NCBI GenBank assembly: GCA_964428355.1
Contig: CAYRYU010000094.1
Span: 1-27,957 of the forward strand
Origin: CAYRYU01 sp964428355
GTDB lineage: Bacteria; Muiribacteriota; Ozemobacteria; Ozemobacterales; Ozemobacteraceae
Reading direction: 5' to 3'
Length of the DNA: 27,957 bases
Numbering within the stretch: position 1 is the stretch's first letter; each line of letters opens with the position of its first letter. A program made the translations under genes and the position numbers. Below, piece by piece: positions 13,994 to 21,710 of the stretch. The notes beneath the pieces are model-generated. The model worked only from the letters and a program-made list of their open reading frames with translations. It had not been told where the DNA came from and did not search any database.

Positions 13994-15769
13994 ATGAAAT
14001 GTTCGAGGAAACTGCACTTTTCCGTTCTGGTGGTGATCGCGATCATCCCTTTCTGTTTTTCGGGCAGTCCCTTGAAGAGTGAAGAAGGGGCAACGAGCGA
14101 GAGCGTTTTTTCGGCAATCACCAACCCCAGCCTCAAGGTTGACGATTACCCCACGCTTCTCGACTTCATCGAAGGCGCGGAGAACAAAGCGCTCTGGCAA
14201 ACGCTCCCGGAATCGAAGAAGGAGACCGTGAAAGCTGTCCAGAAGAGGGCTTATGCGGCCCTTTTCGAGAAAGCGATCAAGGAGGGGAAGATCGCGGACA
14301 TCTGGGCTTTGAACGCGCGGGGAACCAAGGCGGAAGCCCTGTCAGGTATCAGAAATTACTTCAAGGACTTTTCCAACTACCTGAAATACGATTCCTATGT
14401 TCGGGTTTCCGATCCCGATGCCCCGATAGGGAATTCCAAGGAGGCCGACAGCAAAGCCTATGCATTCAAAAATGTCATCCGGTGGCAGAAGGATTTGGGA
14501 TTGCTCGACTCTGCGCTCGAGCAAGCGCTGAGATTCGTGGCGGAAGTGGAGAAGGACCCGAGAAGTTTCCGGAGCGCTGGGAATGCATACGCTATCGCAA
14601 CCAATCTTCTTGTGGCGATGGGAAAACCGGAAGAAGCGAAACGGATTTATGACAAATGGGAAGCCTTGAAGAAGACAGCGCCGAAATTCAACGAGGAACA
14701 CGAATACTTCTCTTCGCTGCTCGACAATGCCGGGAAAACCTTCGTCGAGGGTTACAAGAATGAACTTGCCCTGGGGGCCATAAAACCCAAAGAAGTGACC
14801 CAGGTCGCTCAGGAACCCAAGCCGGTCGAGGAAACGAAACCCGTTGAGGAACCCAAGCCCGTCGAGGAAACGAAACCCGTTGAGGAACCCAAGCCCGTCG
14901 AGGAACCCGAACCGATCGAAGTGCAACCTCCGGTCGTCGAAGAACAACCGGTGGATGATGGCGTAATCAAAATCGGTTCCGTAGGAGGACCGGACAACCT
15001 GGGAGCCGTCAACGGGAACGAAAAAACGGATATTCTTTCCGCCGGAATTACGGGAAAACTGAGATCCAGCAAAAACAAACCCGTTTCGGTTACCGGAAGT
15101 GAAGAGGAGGACTCCACGGTCGAGGGTGATGAAGTTTTCGGAAAAGCCCCCGTTCCGGTCGCGGTTGCACCATCGGAAGAGAAGACGGGAGATCTAAAGA
15201 ATTACGACTTCGACGGAGACGGTTTCATCACTCCGGAAGACTACACCCAATTCAACTCATGGTTCGCCTCCAACAATGAGGTTCTCCGAAACAACGACTT
15301 CGAGGTTGAAAAGTTGCGAGGAATTCTCTCCGGATGCGAAAAGTACGATTTCAGCGGAGACGGGAAAATCACTGATGTGGACATGGCAGAGCTCCAGTTG
15401 ATCACGGAAAAATCCGAATCTCGGAGACACTCAACAGAAGAAGGATTCTTGAAGGCATCAGATTCACTCGAGGAAACTTGCCAAGGTGAAATTTGTTCCT
15501 CGTCACAAAAGGACGATCCCGAGGGGGCCCCGACCAAGGAAGGTTCATCCACCAGTTCCGATGGGGAAGAGGTACCGGATTCCTCGAAGGCCAAGACCTC
15601 GACGAAATCGGAGAAAAAGGAAGTCACCCCAGCGGAAAACAAATCGTCCGGGGAAAAGACCACCCCCAAAGAGCCCACAACAACCCCCTCCAAGAAGACC
15701 AAATGCCCCTACAAACATCTTGGGAAGACGGGCACTTGCGGGTACTGCGGACAACCGCTGGGCCAATAG
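13994..15769 (+). CDS. Secreted protein with dockerin-like calcium loops and zinc-finger-like tail
   Basis: A 591-residue exported protein; GGAGGTGA precedes the ATG, and the signal peptide spans about residues 1-24. Residues 36-266 match the N-terminal domain of the 7531 protein (ITNPSLK, AFKNVIRW, AYAIAT). A Glu/Pro/Lys repeat region follows (275-310), then a tail motif (323-368) shared with the IPGMG proteins although the IPGMG motif itself is missing. Residues 404-424 and 451-470 carry DFDGDGFITPED and DFSGDGKITDVD, the calcium-loop pattern of dockerins and EF-hands. A Ser/Lys/Thr-rich stretch leads to C571-x3-H575-x6-C582-x2-C585 at the extreme C-terminus, a possible metal site. Dockerins bind cohesins, but no cohesin was seen here. 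Probably a surface or extracellular assembly protein. A strong terminator follows. Confidence 0.75.
   Translation: MKCSRKLHFSVLVVIAIIPFCFSGSPLKSEEGATSESVFSAITNPSLKVDDYPTLLDFIEGAENKALWQTLPESKKETVKAVQKRAYAALFEKAIKEGKIADIWALNARGTKAEALSGIRNYFKDFSNYLKYDSYVRVSDPDAPIGNSKEADSKAYAFKNVIRWQKDLGLLDSALEQALRFVAEVEKDPRSFRSAGNAYAIATNLLVAMGKPEEAKRIYDKWEALKKTAPKFNEEHEYFSSLLDNAGKTFVEGYKNELALGAIKPKEVTQVAQEPKPVEETKPVEEPKPVEETKPVEEPKPVEEPEPIEVQPPVVEEQPVDDGVIKIGSVGGPDNLGAVNGNEKTDILSAGITGKLRSSKNKPVSVTGSEEEDSTVEGDEVFGKAPVPVAVAPSEEKTGDLKNYDFDGDGFITPEDYTQFNSWFASNNEVLRNNDFEVEKLRGILSGCEKYDFSGDGKITDVDMAELQLITEKSESRRHSTEEGFLKASDSLEETCQGEICSSSQKDDPEGAPTKEGSSTSSDGEEVPDSSKAKTSTKSEKKEVTPAENKSSGEKTTPKEPTTTPSKKTKCPYKHLGKTGTCGYCGQPLGQ
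14825..14896 (+). repeat. Two perfect 36-bp tandem repeats coding for a PVEETKPVEEPK linker
   Basis: Two identical 36-base units lie at 14825-14860 and 14861-14896, with degraded partial copies on both sides to about 14910. The unit is a multiple of three, so copy number changes linker length without changing the frame. The encoded Glu/Pro/Lys repeat is a typical rigid spacer of exported proteins. Confidence 0.9.
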
Positions 15770-15781
15770 CTTATTAAAGAC

Positions 15782-15828
15782 CCGGATCCTTCGGTAGGTG
15801 GCAACAGCCGGAGGATCCGGTTTTCTTC
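15782..15828 (+). terminator. Rho-independent terminator after the dockerin-like gene
   Basis: CCGGATCCTTCGG (15782-15794) pairs with CCGGAGGATCCGG (15808-15820), 13 pairs with one wobble, around a 13-base loop. TTTTCTT follows. It separates the dockerin-like gene from the pseudopilin operon of module B. Confidence 0.8.
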
Positions 15829-15833
15829 CTGGG

Positions 15834-15863
15834 TGTCCTAATCTGGATGAATCGTGCTAGTAT
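15834..15863 (+). promoter_or_regulatory. Predicted extended -10 promoter of the module B pseudopilin operon
   Basis: TAGTAT at 15858-15863 with TG at 15855-15856 resembles the -10 elements before the K-like gene of module A and before the sigma gene of module A. The -35 region (about 15834-15840) is weak. Transcription would start only about 10 bases before the ATG at 15879, so the leader would be very short, or the GTG at 15891 could be used. Confidence 0.35.
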
Positions 15864-15878
15864 GAGACTACAGGACGG

Positions 15879-18113
15879 ATGCACCATAAGGTGAATGGAC
15901 CTGAAGCGTTTCCAATCCGCCCCCGAGCCAGGAAGGAAGGTTTTCTGATCGTCCTGGTCCTTGGGGCAATAATTGCGCTCGGAATCATGTTCTTTTCCCT
16001 CTCCTCCAATTCCCTTCGTGCCCGGCAGACCACCGTCAGGGTAATGGAGGAAGAATTCTCCCTGCAGGCAACCCAGGTTGTGGCGGACTGCTTCTGGGAA
16101 ACTTTCGAGGAAGTCATCCGCTCACGCCAGGGGTCACCGTTTCTCTTTCCCTCCGATTTCGAAACCTCTCCCCTGAACGTTCTGAACGGTTCGTCCGAGA
16201 TCTCCCGAGGTACCATCACCTTGGATTTCTTCAACCCCGAGCATTTCGACAAGGCCGAACCTCTCAGGGCCGAGCTGCTCGCGAGGTTTCCCGAAATCGA
16301 AAGGCTTTCCTGCAAAGCCTCGATGGAAATCAAGGAAGGAACCACCCAGGTCCGCAATCTCGAACTCAATGCAGGGGGAAGGATCACTTTGGAGATCGGG
16401 TTCACCTACAAAAGGACCCAGATGGAGTTCCACTTCAAGTTCCATCGGGCCTTCAAGGTCGCCCAAATCCTTCCAGCGGTAGTTTCGAAATTCACCCTTT
16501 TTGTCCGAAAGGTCCCCTCTCCGGAGTGTTTCAACCAATGTCCAAAGGGATTCAATGACGATTTCGTTCCGGGGGCGAACGTTTTGACCCTTCACCACGC
16601 GCCACCCACGAATGTCTATACTGCCGACCTCTGGAAGCGTTCGGGTTGGGTTTTCCTCGGAGGAGGGGAGGTGAACCTGAACATAGACGGTTCCCGTCCC
16701 ACTGCTCGCCAATCAGAGAGTTTTCTCTTTTTCCTTCCCAACGCCCGCTCGGGGAAATTCCTCAATCCCTCGACGGTTTCCGATTACCTCGGGGATTCGA
16801 AGATGAGGGTAAAAATCTCCCCCCTGGGATGCTGCAAGGAGCTGTTGAACGGAGATGAAGCCTCGGTCTCCTTCATCAACGCGATTGCCAACCCCCTTTG
16901 GGCGCCCGAGGGCTTGTCGGGGGGCTTGGAGAACCTTGACAAGGCGAGCAACCTAAGGCTTTTTGGCGACAGGGGCAATCCGACACCCACGAGGGTCATC
17001 GGAAAGGTCTTCGCCCGATATGTTTTCGGTTCTTCCCTGATACTCGACGCGGACCCCGAAGACCGGAGAGCTGACCGGAAGAACCTTGGAGGGAAGGGAC
17101 CTTACCTGATCGCTTTCGTCCTTCCCCGGGTGACCGATCCCGCGCGGTACAACCCACCCTGGTGGCCGACCCTGTTCGGGGAGTTCATCCAGCAAACCGA
17201 TATCCGCCGGGACTTTGCGGGCTTGGAGGGTCTTGAAACCCGGTGGGACAAATTCTTCCCCAAATTCGATCCGCAGTCCGGGGACAACGATGTGGATTAC
17301 AAATCGGTCATGTGCAAGGTTTCCCGCCCCGATTTCCTCGACCGGGAAGCGGCTTTCAACCGGATGTACGACGTCTTTTTCGAGGGGATTACCGACCCCA
17401 ACGGGTCCCGGGAACGGCAGTTCCCCCCCGCAGCAAGAATAATCAGTCCCACCGATTCCAATTTCGACGAATACCCCCGGACCCCTGACGATCCGAATTT
17501 CCAGCTGACCTCCGACGGTTTCACCGGAAACCCTCTCTGGAAGGGAAATCTCGCAACCTTGTTCCAGGGGGAAGCTTCGCCCTACCATCCCTCCCATTTC
17601 GAGGGTCAGGGCTTCGCCTCGCAGTTCAGCCGGGTTTACCCATCCCAATCGGCTTTCCGGGAGGAGTGGGCGGTCCCGTACTCGGATCCTCCGGAGATTT
17701 CCATCGACAGACCTGTCATCGCCAGGATCGAGGGTCCCCTGGAAATCACCGAACTGCTTTCGATCAAGGCCCCCGTGATTCTCGTGACTGAAAAGGATCT
17801 CAAGATCTCTTCCTCCAGGGTGGGTCCTGAGGGCCGCTTGGTTCTTTGTTCCCAGGAGGGAAACGTGGAATACTCGGGAAAGGAGCCCTTGCGTGCACAG
17901 ATCCTTGCTCCCTCTGGAACTTTCAAATGGGAGCATCCACTGTGGCTCCAGGGGACGCTTTTCGTGGATTCCCTGGACACCGGACAGATCAAGAGCGTCG
18001 GGGGAACGATCGACTATGACCCTGAAGTGGATTCCACCGAAAGGAAGAATTTCGTCAGGAATGTCACCCTTCTCTTCGGGCCGAGGATTCCCGTACCCGT
18101 AATGAGGAAGTGA
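15879..18113 (+). CDS. Large GspK/PilX-like minor pseudopilin, module B
   Basis: A 744-residue paralogue of the 525 protein. The ATG at 15879 follows AGGACGG at a short distance; a GTG at 15891 is an alternative. The prepilin-like site is K-E-G followed by F-L-I-V-L and a hydrophobic helix (about 24-46), again without Glu at mature position 5. The helix runs into R-A-R-Q-T-T and a long amphipathic stretch. Shared blocks with module A include VVSKFTLFVR, SGWVFLGG, NLNIDG, LRLFGD, PTRVIGKVFARY, LPRVT and YDVFFEG. The C-terminus (about 630-730) is strand-rich, with VILVTEKDLKISSS, QEGNVEYSG and GGTIDYDPEVDS. That pattern recalls the C-terminal repeat domain of PilX-like proteins. The length is more than twice that of a usual GspK. 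The next gene starts at or just after its stop. Confidence 0.75.
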   Translation: MHHKVNGPEAFPIRPRARKEGFLIVLVLGAIIALGIMFFSLSSNSLRARQTTVRVMEEEFSLQATQVVADCFWETFEEVIRSRQGSPFLFPSDFETSPLNVLNGSSEISRGTITLDFFNPEHFDKAEPLRAELLARFPEIERLSCKASMEIKEGTTQVRNLELNAGGRITLEIGFTYKRTQMEFHFKFHRAFKVAQILPAVVSKFTLFVRKVPSPECFNQCPKGFNDDFVPGANVLTLHHAPPTNVYTADLWKRSGWVFLGGGEVNLNIDGSRPTARQSESFLFFLPNARSGKFLNPSTVSDYLGDSKMRVKISPLGCCKELLNGDEASVSFINAIANPLWAPEGLSGGLENLDKASNLRLFGDRGNPTPTRVIGKVFARYVFGSSLILDADPEDRRADRKNLGGKGPYLIAFVLPRVTDPARYNPPWWPTLFGEFIQQTDIRRDFAGLEGLETRWDKFFPKFDPQSGDNDVDYKSVMCKVSRPDFLDREAAFNRMYDVFFEGITDPNGSRERQFPPAARIISPTDSNFDEYPRTPDDPNFQLTSDGFTGNPLWKGNLATLFQGEASPYHPSHFEGQGFASQFSRVYPSQSAFREEWAVPYSDPPEISIDRPVIARIEGPLEITELLSIKAPVILVTEKDLKISSSRVGPEGRLVLCSQEGNVEYSGKEPLRAQILAPSGTFKWEHPLWLQGTLFVDSLDTGQIKSVGGTIDYDPEVDSTERKNFVRNVTLLFGPRIPVPVMRK

Positions 18114-18118
18114 AGAAA

Positions 18119-18775
18119 ATGAGAATGAAACCGGTTTCTGCTGTGACAATGGTGGAGATCCTGGTGGGACTCTCGCTGTTCGCGGTTCTGCTGATGCCTC
18201 TCTGGTTTTCCCTTTCCCAATCGAACGAAATTCTGATGGTTGGCTCGAGGGAACTCGACGTTCTCTCGATCGGCCGGACCTTCCTCAGCCAGGTCCGGGG
18301 GCTCGATCCGACGAAGTTCGCCCCCCTTCCGTCCGGGGAAAAAGGTCCGGGTTTCCAGGCAATTCCCGAAGCCGATCAGAATGGGGTTGTCCATTTTCCG
18401 GGAGGTGCCGCCATCGAGATGGGCGACTGGAAGAAATCCGGCTACTCGCTGGAATACACGGTTTTCGATTTCGCCAGACCTTCCTTCAACAAGATCGTTC
18501 GTTGGGTCGAGCTCGACGTGAAGTGGAAGGATCCCCTGGTGGGCGAGGAAAAGACAACCAGATTCCCAACGGTTCTCATCGGGAAAAAGGTTCTTGATGT
18601 TCCTGCATCGCCCGAGCCCACTCCCCCCCTTCCTGCGCCTCCTTCACCAACTCTCCCCCCTCTTCCTGCGCCCGCCCCTGCCCCCTCTCCCAAACCCGGT
18701 CCGATCGGGCCCGGTCCGATCAGCCCGGCACCCATTTCGGAAAAGCCCCTTACCCAAGGCCCCCCTGGTCGATGA
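18119..18775 (+). CDS. GspI-like minor pseudopilin with Pro-rich tail, module B
   Basis: A 218-residue protein related to the 2738 protein. The ATG at 18119 is favoured by GAGGAAG about 8 bases upstream; a GTG at 18110 overlaps the previous stop. The prepilin helix begins after S-A with V-T-M-V-E, placing Glu at mature position 5, and runs to about residue 30. The conserved FLSQVR block is present. Unlike the module A copy it has an extra C-terminal segment of about 50 residues made almost entirely of Pro, Ala, Ser and Gly. That tail is likely to be an extended spacer or a docking site in the periplasm. It would pair with the K-like and J-like proteins in a tip complex. Confidence 0.7.
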   Translation: MRMKPVSAVTMVEILVGLSLFAVLLMPLWFSLSQSNEILMVGSRELDVLSIGRTFLSQVRGLDPTKFAPLPSGEKGPGFQAIPEADQNGVVHFPGGAAIEMGDWKKSGYSLEYTVFDFARPSFNKIVRWVELDVKWKDPLVGEEKTTRFPTVLIGKKVLDVPASPEPTPPLPAPPSPTLPPLPAPAPAPSPKPGPIGPGPISPAPISEKPLTQGPPGR

Positions 18776-18799
18776 GTTTGTTGTTGAGGAAAGACAGTC

Positions 18800-19471
18800 A
18801 TGCCAACTGATGCCGGATCGACCTCAAGGCCGGTTACTCCGGTTTCCAGGAGTCGGCGGAAGGAAGCATCTCCCCGCCTTGGCAGGGAAGGATTGTCCTT
18901 TCCCGAAGTGCTTGTGGCGATGATCGTCCTGATGTTTCTGGTTGCCGGAATCTACAGGACCTTCACCGCAGCGACCCGTAACGCAAAGCACGGCCAGGAA
19001 ACGGTTGACCACATTCGTACTGCAGCAATCGTTTTCAGGGCCATGGAAAGGGATTTGAAGGGCCTCCTCCCCTGGGACCTCCAGGACGGAAACAAGAAAC
19101 TTGCCAAGCTCTACTCTCTCGGCCCATCATCACAGGATGCTCAGGAATGCACCTTCAGGGTTTTCTCGATCACGGAGGGTGAAACGGGGAATCTGAGGAC
19201 GGTCACCTATCGGTTCGACCCTGGGAAAAAGGAAATCTGCCGCATCGAAGGAGACGCCGCCGGGAAAGAGGAGTTCCGATTCCACTTCGGCCCTGGAGTC
19301 GTGGAAAGCATGAGTATCAGAGACGATGCTGGGGACGGTCGGCTGATCCGGGTGAAGTTCACCCTTGGGGAGGGGAAAGGCAAGTCGCGGCAGGCCACTT
19401 TCCAAAGGGTTTTCCGAAGCGGATTCTGGGATGACAACCATGCATCGAAGAACTGGGTTTTCCATTTCTAG
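18800..19471 (+). CDS. GspJ-like minor pseudopilin, module B
   Basis: A 223-residue protein with AGGAAAG before its ATG. A long basic leader of about 32 residues ends in R-E-G, followed by L-S-F-P-E and a hydrophobic helix, a good prepilin peptidase site with Glu at mature position 5. After the helix, HGQETVDHIRTAAIVFRAMERD closely matches the module A protein at 3220 and resembles GspJ. The remainder includes TVTYRFDPG and a C-terminal ATFQRVFRS. It completes the second K-I-J-like triad. A gap of 107 bases without a clear hairpin separates it from the next gene. Confidence 0.75.
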   Translation: MPTDAGSTSRPVTPVSRSRRKEASPRLGREGLSFPEVLVAMIVLMFLVAGIYRTFTAATRNAKHGQETVDHIRTAAIVFRAMERDLKGLLPWDLQDGNKKLAKLYSLGPSSQDAQECTFRVFSITEGETGNLRTVTYRFDPGKKEICRIEGDAAGKEEFRFHFGPGVVESMSIRDDAGDGRLIRVKFTLGEGKGKSRQATFQRVFRSGFWDDNHASKNWVFHF

Positions 19472-19578
19472 GTTTTGCATCTTTTGAAGGGAATTTTTCG
19501 TTTCATGTGGATGGAAGGGAACTTTTTCCGATTCCTTTTTGTCAAGAGAAGGGCTGGGAGCGACGAAAGGTGGGGAGA

Positions 19579-20682
19579 ATGATGGTACGACCAGATTTTC
19601 GGCCGACAAGGATATGGTTCTGGGTTTTCCTGGTTATTTCCCTTTCCTGGTCGCTTCTCGACCGGAGCGAGGGGCAGACCGTTCCCAACAGGGAGATCCT
19701 TTCCAAGGGCCTCAGCAGGTTTTCCGCGGGTGTCCTTCCCTTCGGGAGTCTTGCGAACGGCCAGCCCAACTGGCCGATTCCCGAACCGGTTGTAACCTCC
19801 GCTCCCGATGCCACTCCTGTTCCAGCTCCGGCAAACTCCCCGATGGAGGAGGCACTGAAAGCCGACACCAGCCTGCCTCAGGACGGGGCTGCCAAGATTT
19901 CCGAAGTAAAGGATGACGTGAAGGGGAACCTCAAGGGGGCTGGAACCCCTGCCAAATCACGCCTTCCCCTGGTCAAGATTCCCCAGTTCCGGCAGCAGCT
20001 GCTCCTGGATTGTGTACGTCATGCTCGGGCGGTTTCCGAGGGAAAGAACGAAGAAGCCCTGGACATTTCCCTGAAATGGAACTCCATCGCCCACCTCTAC
20101 CCCGACCAGATCGATTCGATCTCGGAGAACATCGCCTCCGACCTGGGTTTCGCGAGCTTCCACGACCTGATCTCGGCTCTGGTGAATGCCGACTACATCG
20201 CGGTCAACAATACCCCCGCTCCGGCCTTCCTGACCGACGGAACGACCGCGGCGGCTCCGACCCTCACAGGCACCGGGACAGGGACGGGGGCGGGGACGTC
20301 CACCCTCTCGCCCACCCAGATCGCGGCAATCGGCTCCGACATTGCCGAGGCAATCAACGGAGTTCTGACCTTCTCCTCAAAATCCCCCGGGGAACTCGGG
20401 GCGGTCACCAACAGCCTCGACCTTGAGGGGCCCGGGGCCGAAGCTCCCGTTCGGAAGATCATCGAGGATTCGACCGGAAACGACCCTACGAAACTGAAGG
20501 AGGTACTCGACGCAGCCAACAGTCCCCTTTTGCTCGAAGAGGTTGCGAAGGGGATGGCCCAGAGGATCCAACAGGTCCAGGGGGGGACCATCAGTCAGCA
20601 AATGATGGATGTTATCAAGGGGCTCGCGGGGGGTATAATCAAAAGGATGATACGGGAGATCAACGAGATCCTTGCACAGTGA
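19579..20682 (+). CDS. Conserved secreted protein following the K-I-J triad, module B
   Basis: A 367-residue exported protein. The ATG at 19579 (or the adjacent one at 19582) follows AAGGTGGGG and gives a good signal peptide ending near residue 32; a farther in-frame start at 19507 would spoil it. It is the counterpart of the 3950 protein. Both have I-L-x-K-G followed by PFG and PIP near the front, and a helical domain DCVRHARAVSEGKNEEALD...HLYPDQID...GFASFHDL. This copy lacks the N-terminal TPR-like part but has an extra C-terminal region of about 140 residues with a Thr/Gly linker (TGTGTGAGTST) and helices ending IIKRMIREINEIL. No known family was recognised. Keeping this gene next to K-I-J in both modules suggests a function tied to the pseudopilus. 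Confidence 0.7.
   Translation: MMVRPDFRPTRIWFWVFLVISLSWSLLDRSEGQTVPNREILSKGLSRFSAGVLPFGSLANGQPNWPIPEPVVTSAPDATPVPAPANSPMEEALKADTSLPQDGAAKISEVKDDVKGNLKGAGTPAKSRLPLVKIPQFRQQLLLDCVRHARAVSEGKNEEALDISLKWNSIAHLYPDQIDSISENIASDLGFASFHDLISALVNADYIAVNNTPAPAFLTDGTTAAAPTLTGTGTGTGAGTSTLSPTQIAAIGSDIAEAINGVLTFSSKSPGELGAVTNSLDLEGPGAEAPVRKIIEDSTGNDPTKLKEVLDAANSPLLLEEVAKGMAQRIQQVQGGTISQQMMDVIKGLAGGIIKRMIREINEILAQ
20612..20639 (+). promoter_or_regulatory. Possible internal promoter for the TPR-like/FecR/sigma genes
   Basis: A perfect TATAAT (20634-20639) stands 16 bases after TTATCA (20612-20617), inside the end of the 19579 gene. It could give the 20720, 21711 and 22728 genes their own basal transcription. 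The sequence also encodes Gly-Gly-Ile-Ile, so the match may be due to coding. Confidence 0.35.
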
Positions 20683-20719
20683 GAAAGCCGGCTGTGGGAT
20701 CAGGTTTCTGGAGGGGTTG

Positions 20720-21679
20720 ATGGGAAAGGCTGTCATGGGTCGTTTGTTTGTGCTGTTTCTCATGGGGCAGGCATTTTGCACTCCGCTAATCGGGGCACCA
20801 ACCTCGGTAAAGGATTCTTTGAAATCCCTGGAGGGTTTCGAGAAAAACCTTACCCACGACGGTCTGATTGCCCTGTTCGGGAAAGTCCTCGAAGGTGCCG
20901 AACCTCAGGAAGCCGTCGACATAGTCGGTTACATCAGGACCGTGGTCAGGGCCGGAACAGGAACGGCGGAGTTGAAATCCGAACTCCTCGGGGACTGCTT
21001 CCGCAGGGAAGGAGAGGTTTTCCTCGCGCAAAAGGAGTATGGGAAAGCGATCGACGGTTTCGTCAACGCCCGGAACGAGTATGAGGATGCGAATCTCCCC
21101 GGCGAATGCCAGAGGATGGAAGAGGCAATAGCTGCCGCGGAAAGGCTTCTCCGCGCGAAGATGCCTCCTCTTCCCGCGCCTGATGGAGCAGTTTCCGCGG
21201 CCCTGGTCGGTATCCCCATGGAGGTCGCTCCCAACGATTTCGATGCCGATCTGAATGAGGAGGGCGGGGAATCGGCATCAGGCCAGGAAACACCAGGAGG
21301 AGATGCCTCCCTCCCGCCGGTCACGGACGAAGGACCCTCGACCTTGACCGCCTCGGCTACGGCGGTCTCCCCCGTTCCCCCGGAGATCCCGATTCCCACT
21401 TCGGGAGTGGCCTCGGGCCAAACCGGATTGGCGACCCCAGCCGGCTCGGTCGGGTCATCGGGGACGAATTCTTCCGGCGCACCTTCGGGAAAGACCGTTT
21501 TGGGCACTTCCACGACGACATCCACCTCGGTGGAGCCCTCCGAGACCGCCGTCACCGCGGAAACCGGAACCGGGGTGGAACCGGAGACGATGACCGGAAC
21601 GGTCGTCACAACGGGATCGGATAACCCCCCCCCACCGACGGAGCCAGTCAAACCGAACAATTGGTTGATCGGGGAATGA
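20720..21679 (+). CDS. Secreted TPR-like protein with Thr/Ser/Pro-rich tail, module B
   Basis: A 319-residue exported protein. The ATG at 20720 follows GGAGGGG and begins a signal peptide that ends near L-I-G-A (26). Residues about 30-145 form a helical TPR-like domain related to the middle domain of the 5102 and 7531 proteins: IRTVVRAG, ELLGDCFRREGEVFLAQKEYGKAIDGFVNA against LLGRCWEVEG and AAGEAFRIAQKEYEAAGD. The remaining 170 residues are low-complexity (Thr, Ser, Pro, Glu, Gly), with no IPGMG motif and no tail motif. It is therefore a single-domain relative of the modular proteins. It lies just before the FecR gene, so a role in signalling to the anti-sigma protein is possible but unproven. 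Confidence 0.65.
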   Translation: MGKAVMGRLFVLFLMGQAFCTPLIGAPTSVKDSLKSLEGFEKNLTHDGLIALFGKVLEGAEPQEAVDIVGYIRTVVRAGTGTAELKSELLGDCFRREGEVFLAQKEYGKAIDGFVNARNEYEDANLPGECQRMEEAIAAAERLLRAKMPPLPAPDGAVSAALVGIPMEVAPNDFDADLNEEGGESASGQETPGGDASLPPVTDEGPSTLTASATAVSPVPPEIPIPTSGVASGQTGLATPAGSVGSSGTNSSGAPSGKTVLGTSTTTSTSVEPSETAVTAETGTGVEPETMTGTVVTTGSDNPPPPTEPVKPNNWLIGE

Positions 21680-21710
21680 TCTTTGCCCGTTTCTCGAAAG
21701 GAGGATCGAT

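Noticed and set aside
14813..14910. Possible CRISPR-like repeats
   Set aside because: The 36-base copies are directly adjacent without spacers and encode an in-frame Glu/Pro/Lys linker of a secreted protein.
16953..18149. 398-residue minus-strand open frame
   Set aside because: It is a shadow of the module B K-like pseudopilin, which matches its module A paralogue across the whole length.
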